From: Homarus americanus
Lineage: Eukaryota > Arthropoda > Malacostraca > Decapoda > Nephropidae
NCBI RefSeq assembly: GCF_018991925.1
Contig: NW_024725520.1
Span: 901,001-965,000, forward strand
Direction: 5' to 3'
DNA length: 64,000 nucleotides
Shown: positions 10,985-21,329 of the stretch, piece by piece
Position numbering within the stretch: the first letter of the stretch is position 1
How the letters are laid out: each line of letters begins with the position of its first letter
Notes under the pieces: model-generated
Database searches by the model: none
What the model saw: only the letters and a program-made list of their open reading frames with translations
What the model was told of the DNA's origin: nothing
Made by a program: the position numbers and the translations under genes

Positions 10985-11570
10985 TGAATGGTAGTAGTTA
11001 GTGTGTGGTGGTAGTTAGTGTGGTGGTAGTTAGTGTGGTGGTAGTTATTGTGGTGGTAGTTGTTTGGGCTAGTTAGTGTGGTGGTAGTTAATTATGGGTG
11101 GTGCTGGTGGTAGTTGGTGTGGTGGTAGTTAGTGTGGTGGTGGTTAGTGTGGAGGTGGTTGGTGTGGTGGTAGTTGTGGTGTGGTGGTGGTTACTTGGTG
11201 GTAGTGGTTATTGTGGGTAGTGATTAGTGTGGTGGTAGTTACTGTGAAGGTAGTTACTGTGGTGGTAGTTATTGTGGAGGTAGTTAGTGTGGTGGTAGTT
11301 AGTGTGGTGGTAGTCAGTGTGGTGGTGTAGTTAGTGTGGGGAATAGTATTCTCAAAGTTTTCGTTCATAATTGCTGTGGTGGTAGTTAAGTATGGTGATA
11401 GTTTGGGTGGTTAATGTGGTAGTAGTTAGTGTGGTGGTAGCTAGTGTGGTGCTATTTATTGTGGTGCTAATTAGTGTTTGTGCTGGTAGTGTGGAGCTAG
11501 TTAATGTGACGCTATTTATTGTGGCGCTTGCTAATATGGCGCTTTATTGTGGCGCTAGTTAATGAGGTGG
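10985..11570. repeat. GTGGTGGTAGTTAGT array, about 15 bp
   Basis: Runs almost 590 bases, with one 50-base unique interruption near 11345-11385 and GTGGCGCTA variants at the end. Confidence 0.85.
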
Positions 11571-11783
11571 GTGGTCTGCTGAGTCAGTCTTTTACCATGA
11601 CAAATTCGAGAGTTTTTATATTTAAAGGAAAAAATCTCCTCTATAACTCTGTTTCATTATATTATTATAACCATTTAAAATTATGGCATTTTTTTCGATG
11701 ATTCTGTGAAGGTAATACAGAATACGGCCATGTATACACCTAGAGTTTATGTATGTATGTATGTATGTATTAATGATGATAAT

Positions 11784-12215
11784 AATTAAAGGTTTATTGA
11801 AAGAGCATGACAGCCAGAAGGTAGAAATATACAGTTACATAATTGGGGAATGGGTCTCTTGATTGACAAATAATATACAAGTAACTAAAGTGATACAAAT
11901 ATGTTATATAATAACTAGGTGGGGAGAAGGTCATACTACAGGGCATTTCAACATAGTAACAGTGCAAAAAGGTAAGATTGACTGGGAGTGAATACACTGG
12001 TTTATTACGAGTTGTTGATAATTTTTACAATGGTTGGGACTGGGCTGTTCTTATAGCGATCAGTACATGCTCGTATGGGCTGGATGCGGTTGTGGTATCG
12101 AACAGCAATTCGCGGACGAGGGATCTCGGGTGATAGTAGGAGCCGGTGTCGAGGATGGTGCAGAAGCTTCTCACCAAATTTGCAGATGAGGTCGTGGTGA
12201 TGATGTATGGATGGT
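11784..12215 (-). mobile_element. LINE family B, 3' end copy 2
   Basis: The minus strand is open for about 65 codons to a TAA at 12005-12007 and ends IQPIRACTDRYKNS, then VPTIVKIINNS, nearly the same as the copy at 3.3 kb. Upstream, LLHHPRHRLLLSP matches LLHYPRHRHLLPP there. The 3' UTR is about 100 bases longer and ends at a degenerate TAA/GATGATAATAA stretch near 11771-11786. The two copies are diverged, so they are separate insertions, not a recent duplication. Confidence 0.75.
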
Positions 12216-12594
12216 TAGGTGGATGGATGGGTGCATTTACGACCTAACATTCCGTCAAAGTATATATTTATGACCTTAGAAACATACCCAAATTATATAC
12301 ATGTAAGTATACCCCAAAGTATACGTACATATATTCTATGACCTCACACAAAGCCAAAGTATACATACATGAATTCTGCGACCTTACATACAGCCAGGGT
12401 GTTATGTATTTTTGTATACACGTATCAGGTATGGAGTCAGGTGTGTTAGGTATGGAGTCAGGTGTGGTAGGTATGGTAATTAGGGTGCTTTAATGTACAT
12501 GTACTAAATGACGCGACAAAAAATAGTAAAAGTTGGGTAATTGTATGAAAATGAAATTGTGTTTGGATGGAGGGACGTAGATTAACATAGTAAT
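12216..12594. other. Unique DNA with short ATACATA runs
   Basis: Several CCAAAGTATAC motifs at irregular spacing and GGTATGGAGTCAGGTGTG repeated twice near 12430-12470. Confidence 0.4.
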
Positions 12595-12962
12595 GGTGGG
12601 GGGAGAAATAGTGGGGGCAGTGGGAGGGAGAGGGAGGGGTAGGAAATGTGAGTGGTAGGAGGAAGAGAGCAAGTGGGAGGAGAGGGATGGGAAGTGATAT
12701 ATGGAGAGGGAGGAGGAGGAGGAGAGTGGAGGGCGGAGGAGGTAGTGAAGGAAGAGGAGGAGGAGGGATGAGCGGAAATGGGGGGGGATGGTGGGGGTGA
12801 GGAGGTAGACGAAAGAAGCCTGGAGGAGGTGGAGAAAGAGAGGTGTTGGGAGGAGAGGAAGCCGGATGGAGAAGGGGGAAGGAGGTGGAGAGGGGGAAGG
12901 GAGGTAGAGGGAAGAAGAAGGGAAAGGTCAGACTAGGGTAACACAACAGGGAGGAGGGGGGG
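12595..12962. repeat. Purine-rich GGAGGAG tract
   Basis: About 370 bases dominated by GGAGGAGGAGAG-type sequence. The 174-codon minus frame is low-complexity Pro/Ser/Leu. Confidence 0.75.
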
Positions 12963-13137
12963 GGTAACTTATAGCGTGACATTATTACTCAAGGTGCAAG
13001 AGAGCTTAATCGCCTTTACCTGTGTGAATGAAAGGGTTGGCCACAGGTAAATCTGCCACCATCCACTGATTGACTGCCGCACATCATCACGCACCTGTAC
13101 CTCTATTTGATTCAATAACTGGTCGTATACTGTGTGT

Positions 13138-13345
13138 CAAGGTAAAGTTTAGGTATATTTTAGGTGATGTCAAGGTAATTTATTTTAGGTGAAGCCAAGG
13201 TTAATGGTAGATTAATTTTAGGGAAATGTCAAGATAATTTTCGGTGATGGCAAGGTAATTTATTTTAGGTGATGCCAAGGTAATGACAGATTAATTTTAG
13301 GGAAATGTCAAGGTAGTTTTCCGTGATGGCAAGGTAATTAGCGAG
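13138..13345. repeat. Tandem array with GGTGATGCCAAGGTAATTTA
   Basis: Two alternating sub-units (GTGATG.CAAGGTAATTTATT and GATTAATTTTAGGGAAATGT) repeat about three times. The flanks 12963-13137 and 13346-13642 are unique. Confidence 0.8.
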
Positions 13346-13642
13346 TGTTTTATTTTACCTGTTCTTAGTATAGGGTTTATTTCAGTGAGTGAAGGCATAA
13401 TAAACCAGCTGGCGAAGAGAGTTGTCGATACAGATGGCTTCATTCTGACGGTCAGCTGGTTTGGTTTGGGTAGATAAAGTTAGAATGGGTAAATACTCAG
13501 GTGCAATAACCCAGTGGGGGGGATATTCAGGTACCTATGAAAAATCTGTTACTGGAATGTGGATGGTGATGGCCGTAGACTTTCTTACATTTATTTGCTT
13601 TATAATGACCATCGTGATGTTATGAGAATCCATCATATTTTC

Positions 13643-13864
13643 TGATTAATACCGAAACAGTTTATTTACCTAACTTAATCTAACCGAACCTAATCTAACC
13701 TAACCTAACCTTACCTCAAAGTAGAGTTAGGGTGGTTAAACTTCAGGTTAAATAAGCTGTGGGTAGGGCAAATCATCAGGTGAAATAAGCTGTGGGGGGG
13801 AGGGGGGGGACACAAGTCTTTAGGTGAAATAAGCTGGGGACGGAGGGGCAAATCTTCAGGTGCA
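13643..13864. mobile_element. CACCTGAAGATTA-arm element, weak left arm, amplified right arm
   Basis: Left: GATTAATACCGAAACAGTTTATTTACC and a CCTAACC tract (position 13643 on). Right: TTAGGGTGGTTAAACTTCAG, then three tandem copies of the arm core (AGGTGAAATAAGCTG), ending AATCTTCAGGTGC. Confidence 0.6.
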
Positions 13865-14044
13865 GCTTATCCTTGTTACTGTGAAAGCTTTTTACTCAAC
13901 ACTGCAACACTCGCCCAGATGTTCGCTTGCAAATTGAAGTATCCATTTGGCTGGGTAATCTTCCTGCTATGTAAATTCATCTCGTGATATTCTTTTCATT
14001 GTGGACATTTGGCGCAAGGTTATGTTGGGCAGACACGGGGGTGT

Positions 14045-14335
14045 TGGCTTCTTCTTCTTCTTCTTCTTCTTCTTCTTCTCCTCCTTTATCTCCTCCTCTC
14101 CTCCCATAATTACCACCATCACCACCAGCATCACTACCACTACCACCGTTATCTCTTCATATCACCACCACCAGCATATCCATCACCATCATCACTAATA
14201 CTGCCACCATATCCTCCACTACCAACACCACCACTACCAACACCACCACTACCACCACCACTACTACCACCACCACCACTACCACCACCACCACTACCAC
14301 CACCACCACTACACACCACCAACAACAACCCCTCC
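14045..14335. repeat. (TTC)n then degenerate ACC/CAC trinucleotide tract
   Basis: TTC units at 14048-14080, then ACCACCACTACC-type repeats to 14330. Confidence 0.9.
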
Positions 14336-14514
14336 TCCCGGAAAATGCTTATTATGCAAATTATCCTCCAAACTTTGCCGGCAGTTTATTACCAAGTCCC
14401 GTTTTTTTTAGTTCTTTTTTCGTCTTTTTTTTTTTACTTTTTTTTTTCTTCAGTCTTAAGCAGGAAGAGGAGGAGGAGGTGGTTAAAGTTCCCTGTGTAG
14501 TCATGTGTAGTGTA

Positions 14515-14625
14515 GAGGCTGGAAATGGAGTGGTGTAGAGGTGTAGTGGTGTAATGGTGTAGAGGTGTAGTGGTATAGTGGTGTAGAGGCTGGGAGTGTA
14601 GTGGTGTAGAGGCTGGAGGTGTAAA
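14515..14625. repeat. GTGTAGTGGTGTAGAGGCTG repeat
   Basis: Short degenerate array with 9-10 bp sub-units. Confidence 0.8.
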
Positions 14626-14815
14626 TGAACCCGCCTCCCCCCCCCCACTCAGCAGTCACATGTAGTAGATGAGGTGTAGTGGAGGTCCTGATAGCCTGGA
14701 GGTAGAGATGGGGGTAGAGGCCGTGAGATTGAGAGATTGGATGGCGAGTGATTAGAGAGAGCCGAGGTGATTGGTAGGCCAAGAGAGGGTAATTTGATGG
14801 ACCAATTTTAGGGAC

Positions 14816-14877
<62 letters not shown>

Positions 14878-14891
14878 TGTGTGTGTGTGTG
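14816..14891. repeat. (TC)n(GT)n compound microsatellite
   Basis: TC to 14874, then GT to 14891. Confidence 0.95.
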
Positions 14892-14892
14892 C

Positions 14893-15033
14893 CAGACGTA
14901 TGATCACTGGGTAAAGAATGTGTTCCATGTGTTCCTTGAGAAGTACGATATCTCCCTCGTGTTGCCAGGCGTCGTCTACTCCGTCCGTCGCTCCTTCTGT
15001 GTCTGGCAGTGAAGTATCATTGGTCGAGAGGTG
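14893..15033 (-). CDS. Candidate internal exon, unrecognised
   Basis: The minus strand has a pyrimidine-rich acceptor (CCCCTCCCCTATGGTCCAG, AG at 15035-15034) followed by 47 open codons of normal complexity: STNDTSLPDTEG, DDAWQHEGDIVLLKEH, HILYPVIIRLA. The frame then runs into the AC/GA microsatellite. No clear donor is present unless the GTGATC near 14911 is used. No family was recognised and no adjoining exon was found. Confidence 0.22.
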
Positions 15034-15040
15034 CTGGACC

Positions 15041-15414
15041 ATAGGGGAGGGGGTTCAGGGAGGTCAGGGTCAGGGTCATTATTAACACAGGGGAAGGGAG
15101 GTGGTGGTTGAAGGGAAAAGTGGGGGAAGGGGGGGGGGGTGAGGGAGATATCGACACTACACGATTAGCAAGACTCAGTCACTAAGACAGGCTTAACCCC
15201 ACACTGCTCAGTCACCACGGCTAATTAAGGGATGACGGGAACCAATCAGTGGCGAGATCTAGGTCACCAGGGGCAGGTAGGTCTGGGCACTGATTTACCT
15301 GCAGGTTATCGTTTGACCTGTGTGACCTTTTGAACTCTTATGTAATATATTTCACTTATTGAATGTTATAAATAGGTTTAATGTTGTGTTTGATGTTGTA
15401 CTAATACGGTTTGG
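15041..15414. other. Unique DNA
   Basis: G-rich at first, then ordinary sequence. No gene was seen. Confidence 0.4.
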
Positions 15415-15590
15415 TTGTTGTTATGGTGAAGGTGATGAGGTATACAGTGCGTTATAGATGAGGGTTGTGTTGTTGTTATGGTGAAGGTGATGAGGTATAC
15501 AGTGCGTTATAGATGAGGGTTGTGTTGTTGTTATGGTGAAGGCGATGAGGTATACAGTGCGTTATAGATGAGGGTTGTGTAGTTGTTATG
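15415..15590. repeat. 55-bp tandem repeat, three near-identical units
   Basis: TTATGGTGAAGG recurs at 15421, 15476 and 15531, and TTATG at 15586. Units differ by single bases only. Confidence 0.9.
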
Positions 15591-16237
15591 CTGGTAGATG
15601 GTGGTACAAAGTGGCACTACAATGTGATGAGTCTTGTGGTTATGTTACTACTGCTGTCAGACTGCTACTACTACTGCTAACTACTGCTGTTGCCATTAAT
15701 ACTCTCAGTACTGTTGTTATTGATGTTGTAATCCATTGTTATGTAGATATATATTCGAGTGTTTGTGTGCACATAATATGTCATAACTTTAACATCTAAT
15801 ATATAAACAATGTACCTGAGATTTTTTTTAATGGACCTTTTGTAGACTTTAAACAAAAGCTAACACCACTATGATCGTGGAGAGTTAAGTACCATTTGAT
15901 ACACATAAGAGATCAGTAGTTAGTGGTTATAATGTTAAGTGTAATAAGAGTTACTTAACATAATAGTAATAAGCTAAATTTATTCAGATTATTGACTTGT
16001 TTTACCTGTTTTCATAAAGTGTTATGTATAGTATAAGTTAAACGTGCATGAGATACATTTAGAGGTCAGCACTTTTCTTGGGAGTATATATATATATACT
16101 CTGTATGTTTGTTAATTTATACACAGGCTATTATACCGGAATATTGTATTTTTTCAACACTTTGTGTATGTGGGGCGGTGATGCATATATCTTCATGTTG
16201 AAGTTTTTGGTGTTTTATAATAACTTATTATTTATAA
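15591..16237. other. AT-rich unique DNA
   Basis: No repeat or gene was recognised. Confidence 0.4.
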
Positions 16238-16280
16238 TATTATTATTATTATTATTATTACTATTATTATTATTATTATG
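16238..16280. repeat. (TTA)n microsatellite
   Basis: About 13 units with one C interruption. Confidence 0.9.
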
Positions 16281-16299
16281 ATGATGCAGGTGTAGTGTA

Positions 16300-16790
16300 G
16301 TATCAGCTTAGTGTGTGTGTGTGTGTGTATAGCGTAACAGTACCAGCAGGTGTGTGCGTGTGTTTGCTGTAACAGTGCCAACTTAGTGTGTGCGTATGCA
16401 TAGCTGTAACAGTGCCAGTTTAGTGTGTGTGTGTGTGTGTATGGCTGTAACATTGCCAGCTTAGTGTGTGTGTGTGTGTATAGCTGTAACAGTGCCAGCT
16501 TAGTGTGTGTGCGTATGTATAGCTGTAACAGTGCCAGCTTGTGTTGTGTGTGTGTGTATGCTGTGTGTGTAGTATGTATAGCTGTAACAGTGCCAGCTTA
16601 GTGTGTGTGTGTGTGTGTGTATAGCTGTAACAGTGCCAGCTTAGTGTGTGCGTATGTATAGCTGTAACAGTGCCAGCTTAGTGTGTGTGTGTGTGTGTGT
16701 ATAGCTGTAACAGTGCCAGCTTAGTGTGTGCGTATGTATAGCTGTAACAGTGCCAGCTTAGTGTGTGTGTGTATATAGCTGTAACAGTAA
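16300..16790. repeat. Minisatellite of GCTGTAACAGTGCCAGCTTA plus (GT)n
   Basis: About 11 units in which the constant 20-mer alternates with GTGTGTGTGTAT tracts of variable length. Confidence 0.9.
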
Positions 16791-16791
16791 G

Positions 16792-17380
16792 ACAGGTAAT
16801 ATCATGGTACTAGGTGATGGGACTGTTCATCACACAGGTAATATCATGGTACTAGGTGATGGGACTTGTTCATCACACAGGTAATATCATGGTACTAGGT
16901 GATGGGACTCGTTCATCACACAGGTAATATCATGGTACTAGGTGATGGGACTTGTTCATCACACAGGTAATATCATGGTACTAGGTGATGGGACTTGTTC
17001 ATCACACAGGTAATATCATGGTACTAGGTGATGGGACTTGTTCATCACACAGGTAATATCATGGTACTAGGTGATGGGACTCGTTCATCACACAGGTAAT
17101 ATCATGGTACTAGGTGATGGGACTTGTTCATCACACAGGTTATATCATGGTACTAGGTGATGGGACTCGTTCATCACACAGGTAATATCATGGTACTAGG
17201 TGATGGGACTTGTTCATCACACAGGTAATATCATGGTACTAGGTGATGGGACTCGTTCATCACACAGGTAATATCATGGTACTAGGTGATGGGACTCGTT
17301 CATCACACAGGTTATATCATGGTACTAGGTGATGGGACTCGTTCATCACACAGGTAATATCATGGTACTAGGTGATGGGG
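16792..17380. repeat. Homogeneous 43-bp tandem array, about 14 units
   Basis: The unit is ACAGGTAATATCATGGTACT, AGGTGATGGGACTCG, TTCATCAC. Copies differ mainly by C/T in ACTYGTTC and A/T in GGTWATATC; the first is one base short. Confidence 0.95.
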
Positions 17381-17460
17381 GGCAGGATAAGAAAAGAAAC
17401 AAGTGATGATCTACACCTTTATTACACTTGACAGGTACAAATTCATTAAGACCCTCGTAC

Positions 17461-17461
<1 letters not shown>

Positions 17462-17504
<43 letters not shown>
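17462..17504. repeat. (CT)n microsatellite
   Basis: Uninterrupted CT. Confidence 0.95.
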
Positions 17505-17506
<2 letters not shown>

Positions 17507-17594
17507 GCTACACACAACACTAAGACTTACAACATTTAGGCATCTGATATTATAGAACATAATAAAGCTCCTCTATAATATGATAGGGTTCATC

Positions 17595-17898
17595 CGTAAC
17601 ACATTGGAGCTCCTCTGCAACACATGAGAGCTCCTCTGCAACACATTAGAGCTCCTCTGTAACACATTAGAGCTCCTCTGTAACTCATTGGAGCGCCTCT
17701 GTAACACATTAGAGCTCCTCTGTAACACATTAGAGCTCCTCTGTAACTCATTGGAGCGCCTCTGTAACACATTAGAGCTCCTCTGTAACACATTAGAGCT
17801 CCTCTGTAACTCATTGGAGCGCCTCTGTAACACATTAGAGCTCCTCTGTAACACATTAGAGCTCCTCTGTAACACATTAGAGCTCCTCTGTAACACAC
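17595..17898. repeat. 21-bp array with 63-bp higher-order structure
   Basis: About 14 units. Type A is AACACATTAGAGCTCCTCTG plus T; type B has ACTCATTGGAGCGCC. B units start at 17682, 17745 and 17808, exactly 63 bp apart, giving an AAB order. All frames stay open because 21 is a multiple of three. Confidence 0.95.
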
Positions 17899-17899
17899 A

Positions 17900-18906
17900 G
17901 GAGACGTCAAAACTCCATAGTCTTGTGCATGTGTCAAGGCTTCACACTGTACAGGTAAGTATAATTAAGGACCTTACCTGATGCTGCTACCTGGTTTATA
18001 GTTATGCTGTACTAGTCATGTCACCTTTATGACAGACATGACTAGTGACATTAATTTGACATGACAGGTGTTGACAGGTGGAGTGAGCATCAGGTAATTA
18101 TTTTAGGGGATCAACAGGTGTGGAAATAAATAGGCTTCACCGGCAACAAATAATTGATAACAAGGTTTTATAGTCACGAGTACAAACACAGAAGGAAGCC
18201 ACTACAGTACCTGGTAAATATACAAGTTCGAGCTGTACAGTACACTCACTATTTACAAACATTCACACTCTTCATTCTCTCTCTCCTGTACAGTACATCA
18301 TCTTCACACACTCAGTCAGACCACTCTACCTACGTTAAGATTATATTACTCATCCCAGTTAGTCAGTCACACAGTTACTTACAGTTATAAATGTATATCC
18401 TCGTCACAAAGGCTAGTTATAATAATAATAATGAATTTACGTCAGCAGCAGCGGAATTAGAGGTGTCGGGAATATAGCGAAGCAGCAGAAAGTTGCTGGC
18501 GCCACTCAGGTGCTTGTGGTGACCGAGGAGGCAGGGTGGGAGGGCGTGTGGGAGAGGCTGGGAGCAAGAGGTCATCCATGGGAATAGAGGCAGAGCCTCA
18601 TGGTGAACACAGGCCACAGGCGAAGCCTGCAGTCTGCTACCCGGCCGTAGTTGTGTATGGTGGTGAGAACACCGCAACTTGCCAGCACTACTGCACCTGT
18701 TGACGAAGAACGCCAATGCCCAGGGTATAGGCCTCAGTAGCATCCTGGGGACGTGGCCCAGGACTCAGTTTAGGAAGGATTCTCCAGATACAACTGAGGA
18801 AATGTTTGTGCCGTTGTGGTGGACGTGACCACATGAGCCAGTAACAGCTCTCTCTCTGGGGTAAACATTTGATACAAGACACATCTAGTTTCTACTTTAC
18901 TAACAC
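17900..18906. other. Unique-sequence region beyond the natterin-like gene
   Basis: Mostly non-repetitive DNA. It could be distal 3' UTR of the natterin-like gene or intergenic. Short minus-strand frames at 18417-18743 and 18688-18882 show no recognisable domain. A perfect 12-bp inverted repeat lies at 18011-18046. Confidence 0.3.
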
Positions 18907-18999
18907 TTTATTAATGACAACATTGAGGTTTATTCTTGTCAGAATATACGGTAGTAGTTGTCGCTTACCTTCTGTACAATAGTTTTACAAAAGTTTATT
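18907..18999 (-). terminator. Candidate polyadenylation signals downstream of the natterin-like stop codon
   Basis: Three AATAAA hexamers on the minus strand (TTTATT on +) lie at 18994-18999, 18929-18934 and 18907-18912, about 100-200 bases after the TAA stop at 19103-19105. The first gives a normal short 3' UTR. A further AATAAA at 17410-17415 would allow a much longer UTR. Which is used cannot be told from sequence. Confidence 0.4.
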
Positions 19000-19102
19000 C
19001 TGAGAAGAAGTGTAAAAGTTGCAGTGGTCTCTCCCAGTTGTCGTTGACCTTCAATTAGGCCAAGTTTTAGGTAAATGAACAATAATCTTAGAAGTAAAGA
19101 AA

Positions 19103-20417
19103 TTAGCAGATAAGTGTAGTTGTTGACGGTCCAAAGACAGCTGAGAGAGTGACCAGGGTGAGGGCTGCCACCCCCAGCATGGCCACGGCGGGGTATACGG
19201 TGCCAGTTCCACTGTTGAGGCCCACCACCACCTCCCTCTGAGACGTCGTGCTCAAGGAATCACTCATAGGCTTCTCAGGTCCCACCATTGATAACTTAGG
19301 TGGGTCAGGGGTCGTGCTGGTAGTGGTGGTAGTTGTGGTGGTAGTGGTTGTGGTGGTGGTCGACTTGTACAGTACTGAAGTCTGTTCAGGTATGTTAAGT
19401 TGTGTGTTGTTGTGGATGAAGTAAGGAGGCGAGTACTGAGCGCGGAGGAGCACCAGCCGCTGGTCCATGTGCAGGCCCTCCACCACCCGGGAGATCTGGC
19501 TAAGGTCCTTGTACACAGCGGTCAGGGTGCCGAAATAGGGCGCCTCAGTCTTGCGTACAGTGCCAATCATTTTGACCCTGACACCCGTGCCAGGAGGCAG
19601 GTCATACTCGAGAAGGTCTTGGTACACACGGTCCAGCTCGTTCTGTATACCCCACACCAGGTCTCGCTCCTCTGCCTCTGGTGGGGGAGTCACCACGTGG
19701 GCGTCGAGGCCGGTGTAGGTGCCCTTGATGCGGCCCCAGTAGGACAGCTGCTTCACCACCACTTCCCTCGCCTCTACAACGTGCTGGCGTGATGGCCCGG
19801 GGTTGAGCAACATGGCCTCCGCCAGGATTAAGTCTTCCCGTGCTATGGAGGTACGGCCGGTGTCTAGAGTTATAGCTCGAAGGTCGTATCGTTCGGGCTC
19901 GTCCTCGACCAGGACCTTAGCATCGTCCACACGCTCCACGGTGCTGCCAGCCACCAGGTGAGCACGTCGCTCTCGAGGGGCCAAGTAACCAGCCTGAGGA
20001 AAGCCATCTTCACCTTCACGCACGGCCAGGAACCGGCGCGTCTCAGCAGACACAGCGTTGTGTGGCGGCGCCAGGTATCGGTCCCAGTTTTCGTACATCA
20101 CGCGGGCTGACCCGTTGACGGAGATCAAGATCTCGTAGTTCGACTCAATACGCAGGACGTTACCCAGGAAGGGGACAGTGCAGGTGCCGGCGTGCATGGC
20201 CCCGGCCATCCAGGTGCTGTGCTTCTCGGCGCGACACCACACAGTTGACGGGTCGTCCTCCGTGATGAGGACGGCGTGTGGGGGCAGACCACCTCCAGGT
20301 GCGTCTGGCACCCAGGCCAGGGTGGAGGAGGTGACGGTACTGCCGCCTTCACGACGGATCTTGGCCATCTCCAGGTTGGCCAGGGCGCTGCTCACCACCG
20401 CCGCCACCAGACACACC
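19103..20417 (-). CDS. Natterin-like protein (two DM9-type repeats plus aerolysin-fold-like region), 3'-terminal exon, membrane-tethered
   Basis: Open for 437 codons. The exon is 5'-partial: its first in-frame codon is GTG, directly after a strong acceptor (GTTGTTGTTGCAG, AG at 20419-20418), so the initiator Met lies in an unseen upstream exon joined in phase 2. Residues 2-14 (CLVAAVVSSALA) look like the end of a signal peptide. Residues 35-101 fit a DM9 repeat (WVPDAPGG...P..AV, WCRAE, C79, NYEILISV). Residues 120-171 look like a degenerate second repeat (FLAVREGEDGFPQAG). Residues 178-330 resemble the ETX/MTX2-type region of natterins (YDLRAI, LLNPGPS, YDLPPGTGVRVKM, FGTLTAVYKD). Residues 353-369 are almost all Thr, a likely O-glycosylated stalk. 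Residues 407-428 are hydrophobic, either a TM helix or a GPI signal. Sequons lie at N101 and N336. Known of the family: DM9 proteins bind glycans in invertebrate immunity, and natterin-type proteins add a pore-forming fold. Inferred: a secreted or surface lectin-like defence protein. Codon use is GC-rich at third positions, unlike the flanks. Confidence 0.8.
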
Positions 20418-20437
20418 CTGCAACAACAACAACAACA
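20418..20437 (-). promoter_or_regulatory. 3' splice site of the natterin-like exon
   Basis: On the minus strand a GTT repeat ending in GCAG immediately precedes the open frame. The polypyrimidine tract is therefore a GTT/CAA microsatellite. The hydrophobic signal-peptide end starts right after the AG, which supports this as the true exon boundary. Confidence 0.6.
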
Positions 20438-20655
20438 ACACTTTATAATCGGAGGCTACAACTTTTCGTGTAAATGTCAATACAATTGTAAAATGCTTCA
20501 CAAATACTTAACAAATAAAACTAATATTTTATAAGTTTATTGCATCTTCTGCTATAAATAATTGTTACCATTAATTGATATTTTACTGGTAATTAAAAAT
20601 TGTCTGTAAAGTATTAATGAAACGTTATTTATATATACTGTGTGTGTGTGTCTGT

Positions 20656-20697
<42 letters not shown>

Positions 20698-20980
20698 GCT
20701 TTTAAAAATACGTTGTTTCGCTGTTTAAAGATAAATGTATATAATGCATCTAAAAATATATTATAACTTTATATATTGTATTTTAAAAGTAATACCGTAA
20801 AACCTTGTTCTAACGGATTACATGAGAGAGAATGGTCTGTTATAACACCTCCATTTTAACGGACACTCACCCCCCCATGAACCTGAGGATGAACGCCGTC
20901 GTTGAGTCAAGTTGTATACATGATATTCCTCACCTACACTTTTGATGACCCACTGGGTATAAATAATCCACTCTCTCCTC
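20438..20980. other. AT-rich DNA upstream of the natterin-like exon, probably intron
   Basis: Contains a (TG)n followed by (CA)n inverted pair at 20638-20697 and a pogo-like ACCGTAAAACCTTGTTCTAA at about 20797. No first exon for the natterin-like gene could be identified. Confidence 0.4.
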
Positions 20981-21290
20981 CTCCTCCCTCTCACCTTCAC
21001 CTCCCTCTCACCTTCACCTCCTCCTCCCTCTCCACCTTCACCACCTCCTCCCCTCTCACCTTCTCCTCCTCCTCCCCCTCTCACCTCCCTCTCCCCTCCT
21101 CCTCCTCCTTACCATCTTTGTGTGTGTGTGTGTGTGTGTGTTGAGAAGTGGACACGGGTTGATAGAGTGTTGCTAGGAGGGACATCGGGAGGAGAGGAAG
21201 AGGAGTAGTGTGGAAGAGGGTGAGGATAAGTGGAGGGGAAGAGGAGTAGTGTGGAAGAGGGTGAGGATAAGTGGAGGGGAAGAGGTGGAT
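20981..21290. repeat. CTCCTCACCTTC tract, (TG)n, and a 38-bp GA-rich repeat
   Basis: CT-rich to 21115, TG at 21119-21141, then two copies of AGTGTGGAAGAGGGTGAGGA type units at 21206-21285. Confidence 0.75.
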
Positions 21291-21329
21291 TCAAGGTTCA
21301 TGGGGGTGGAGGAGGGAGTGACTGTACTG

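Noticed and set aside
16792..17898. Possible CRISPR-like arrays
   Set aside because: Units are contiguous with no unique spacers, and the context is eukaryotic; they are tandem repeats.
17573..17981. Repeat-protein frames (SSNVLQR, RGALMCY, CNTLELL) in several frames
   Set aside because: Produced by a 21-bp array; no promoter, splice or conservation evidence.
18417..18882. Two overlapping minus-strand frames beyond the natterin-like gene
   Set aside because: No domain, located past the candidate polyadenylation signals; more likely UTR or intergenic.
19400..19792. 130-codon plus-strand frame
   Set aside because: Lies antisense inside the natterin-like exon, whose own frame carries clear domain motifs.
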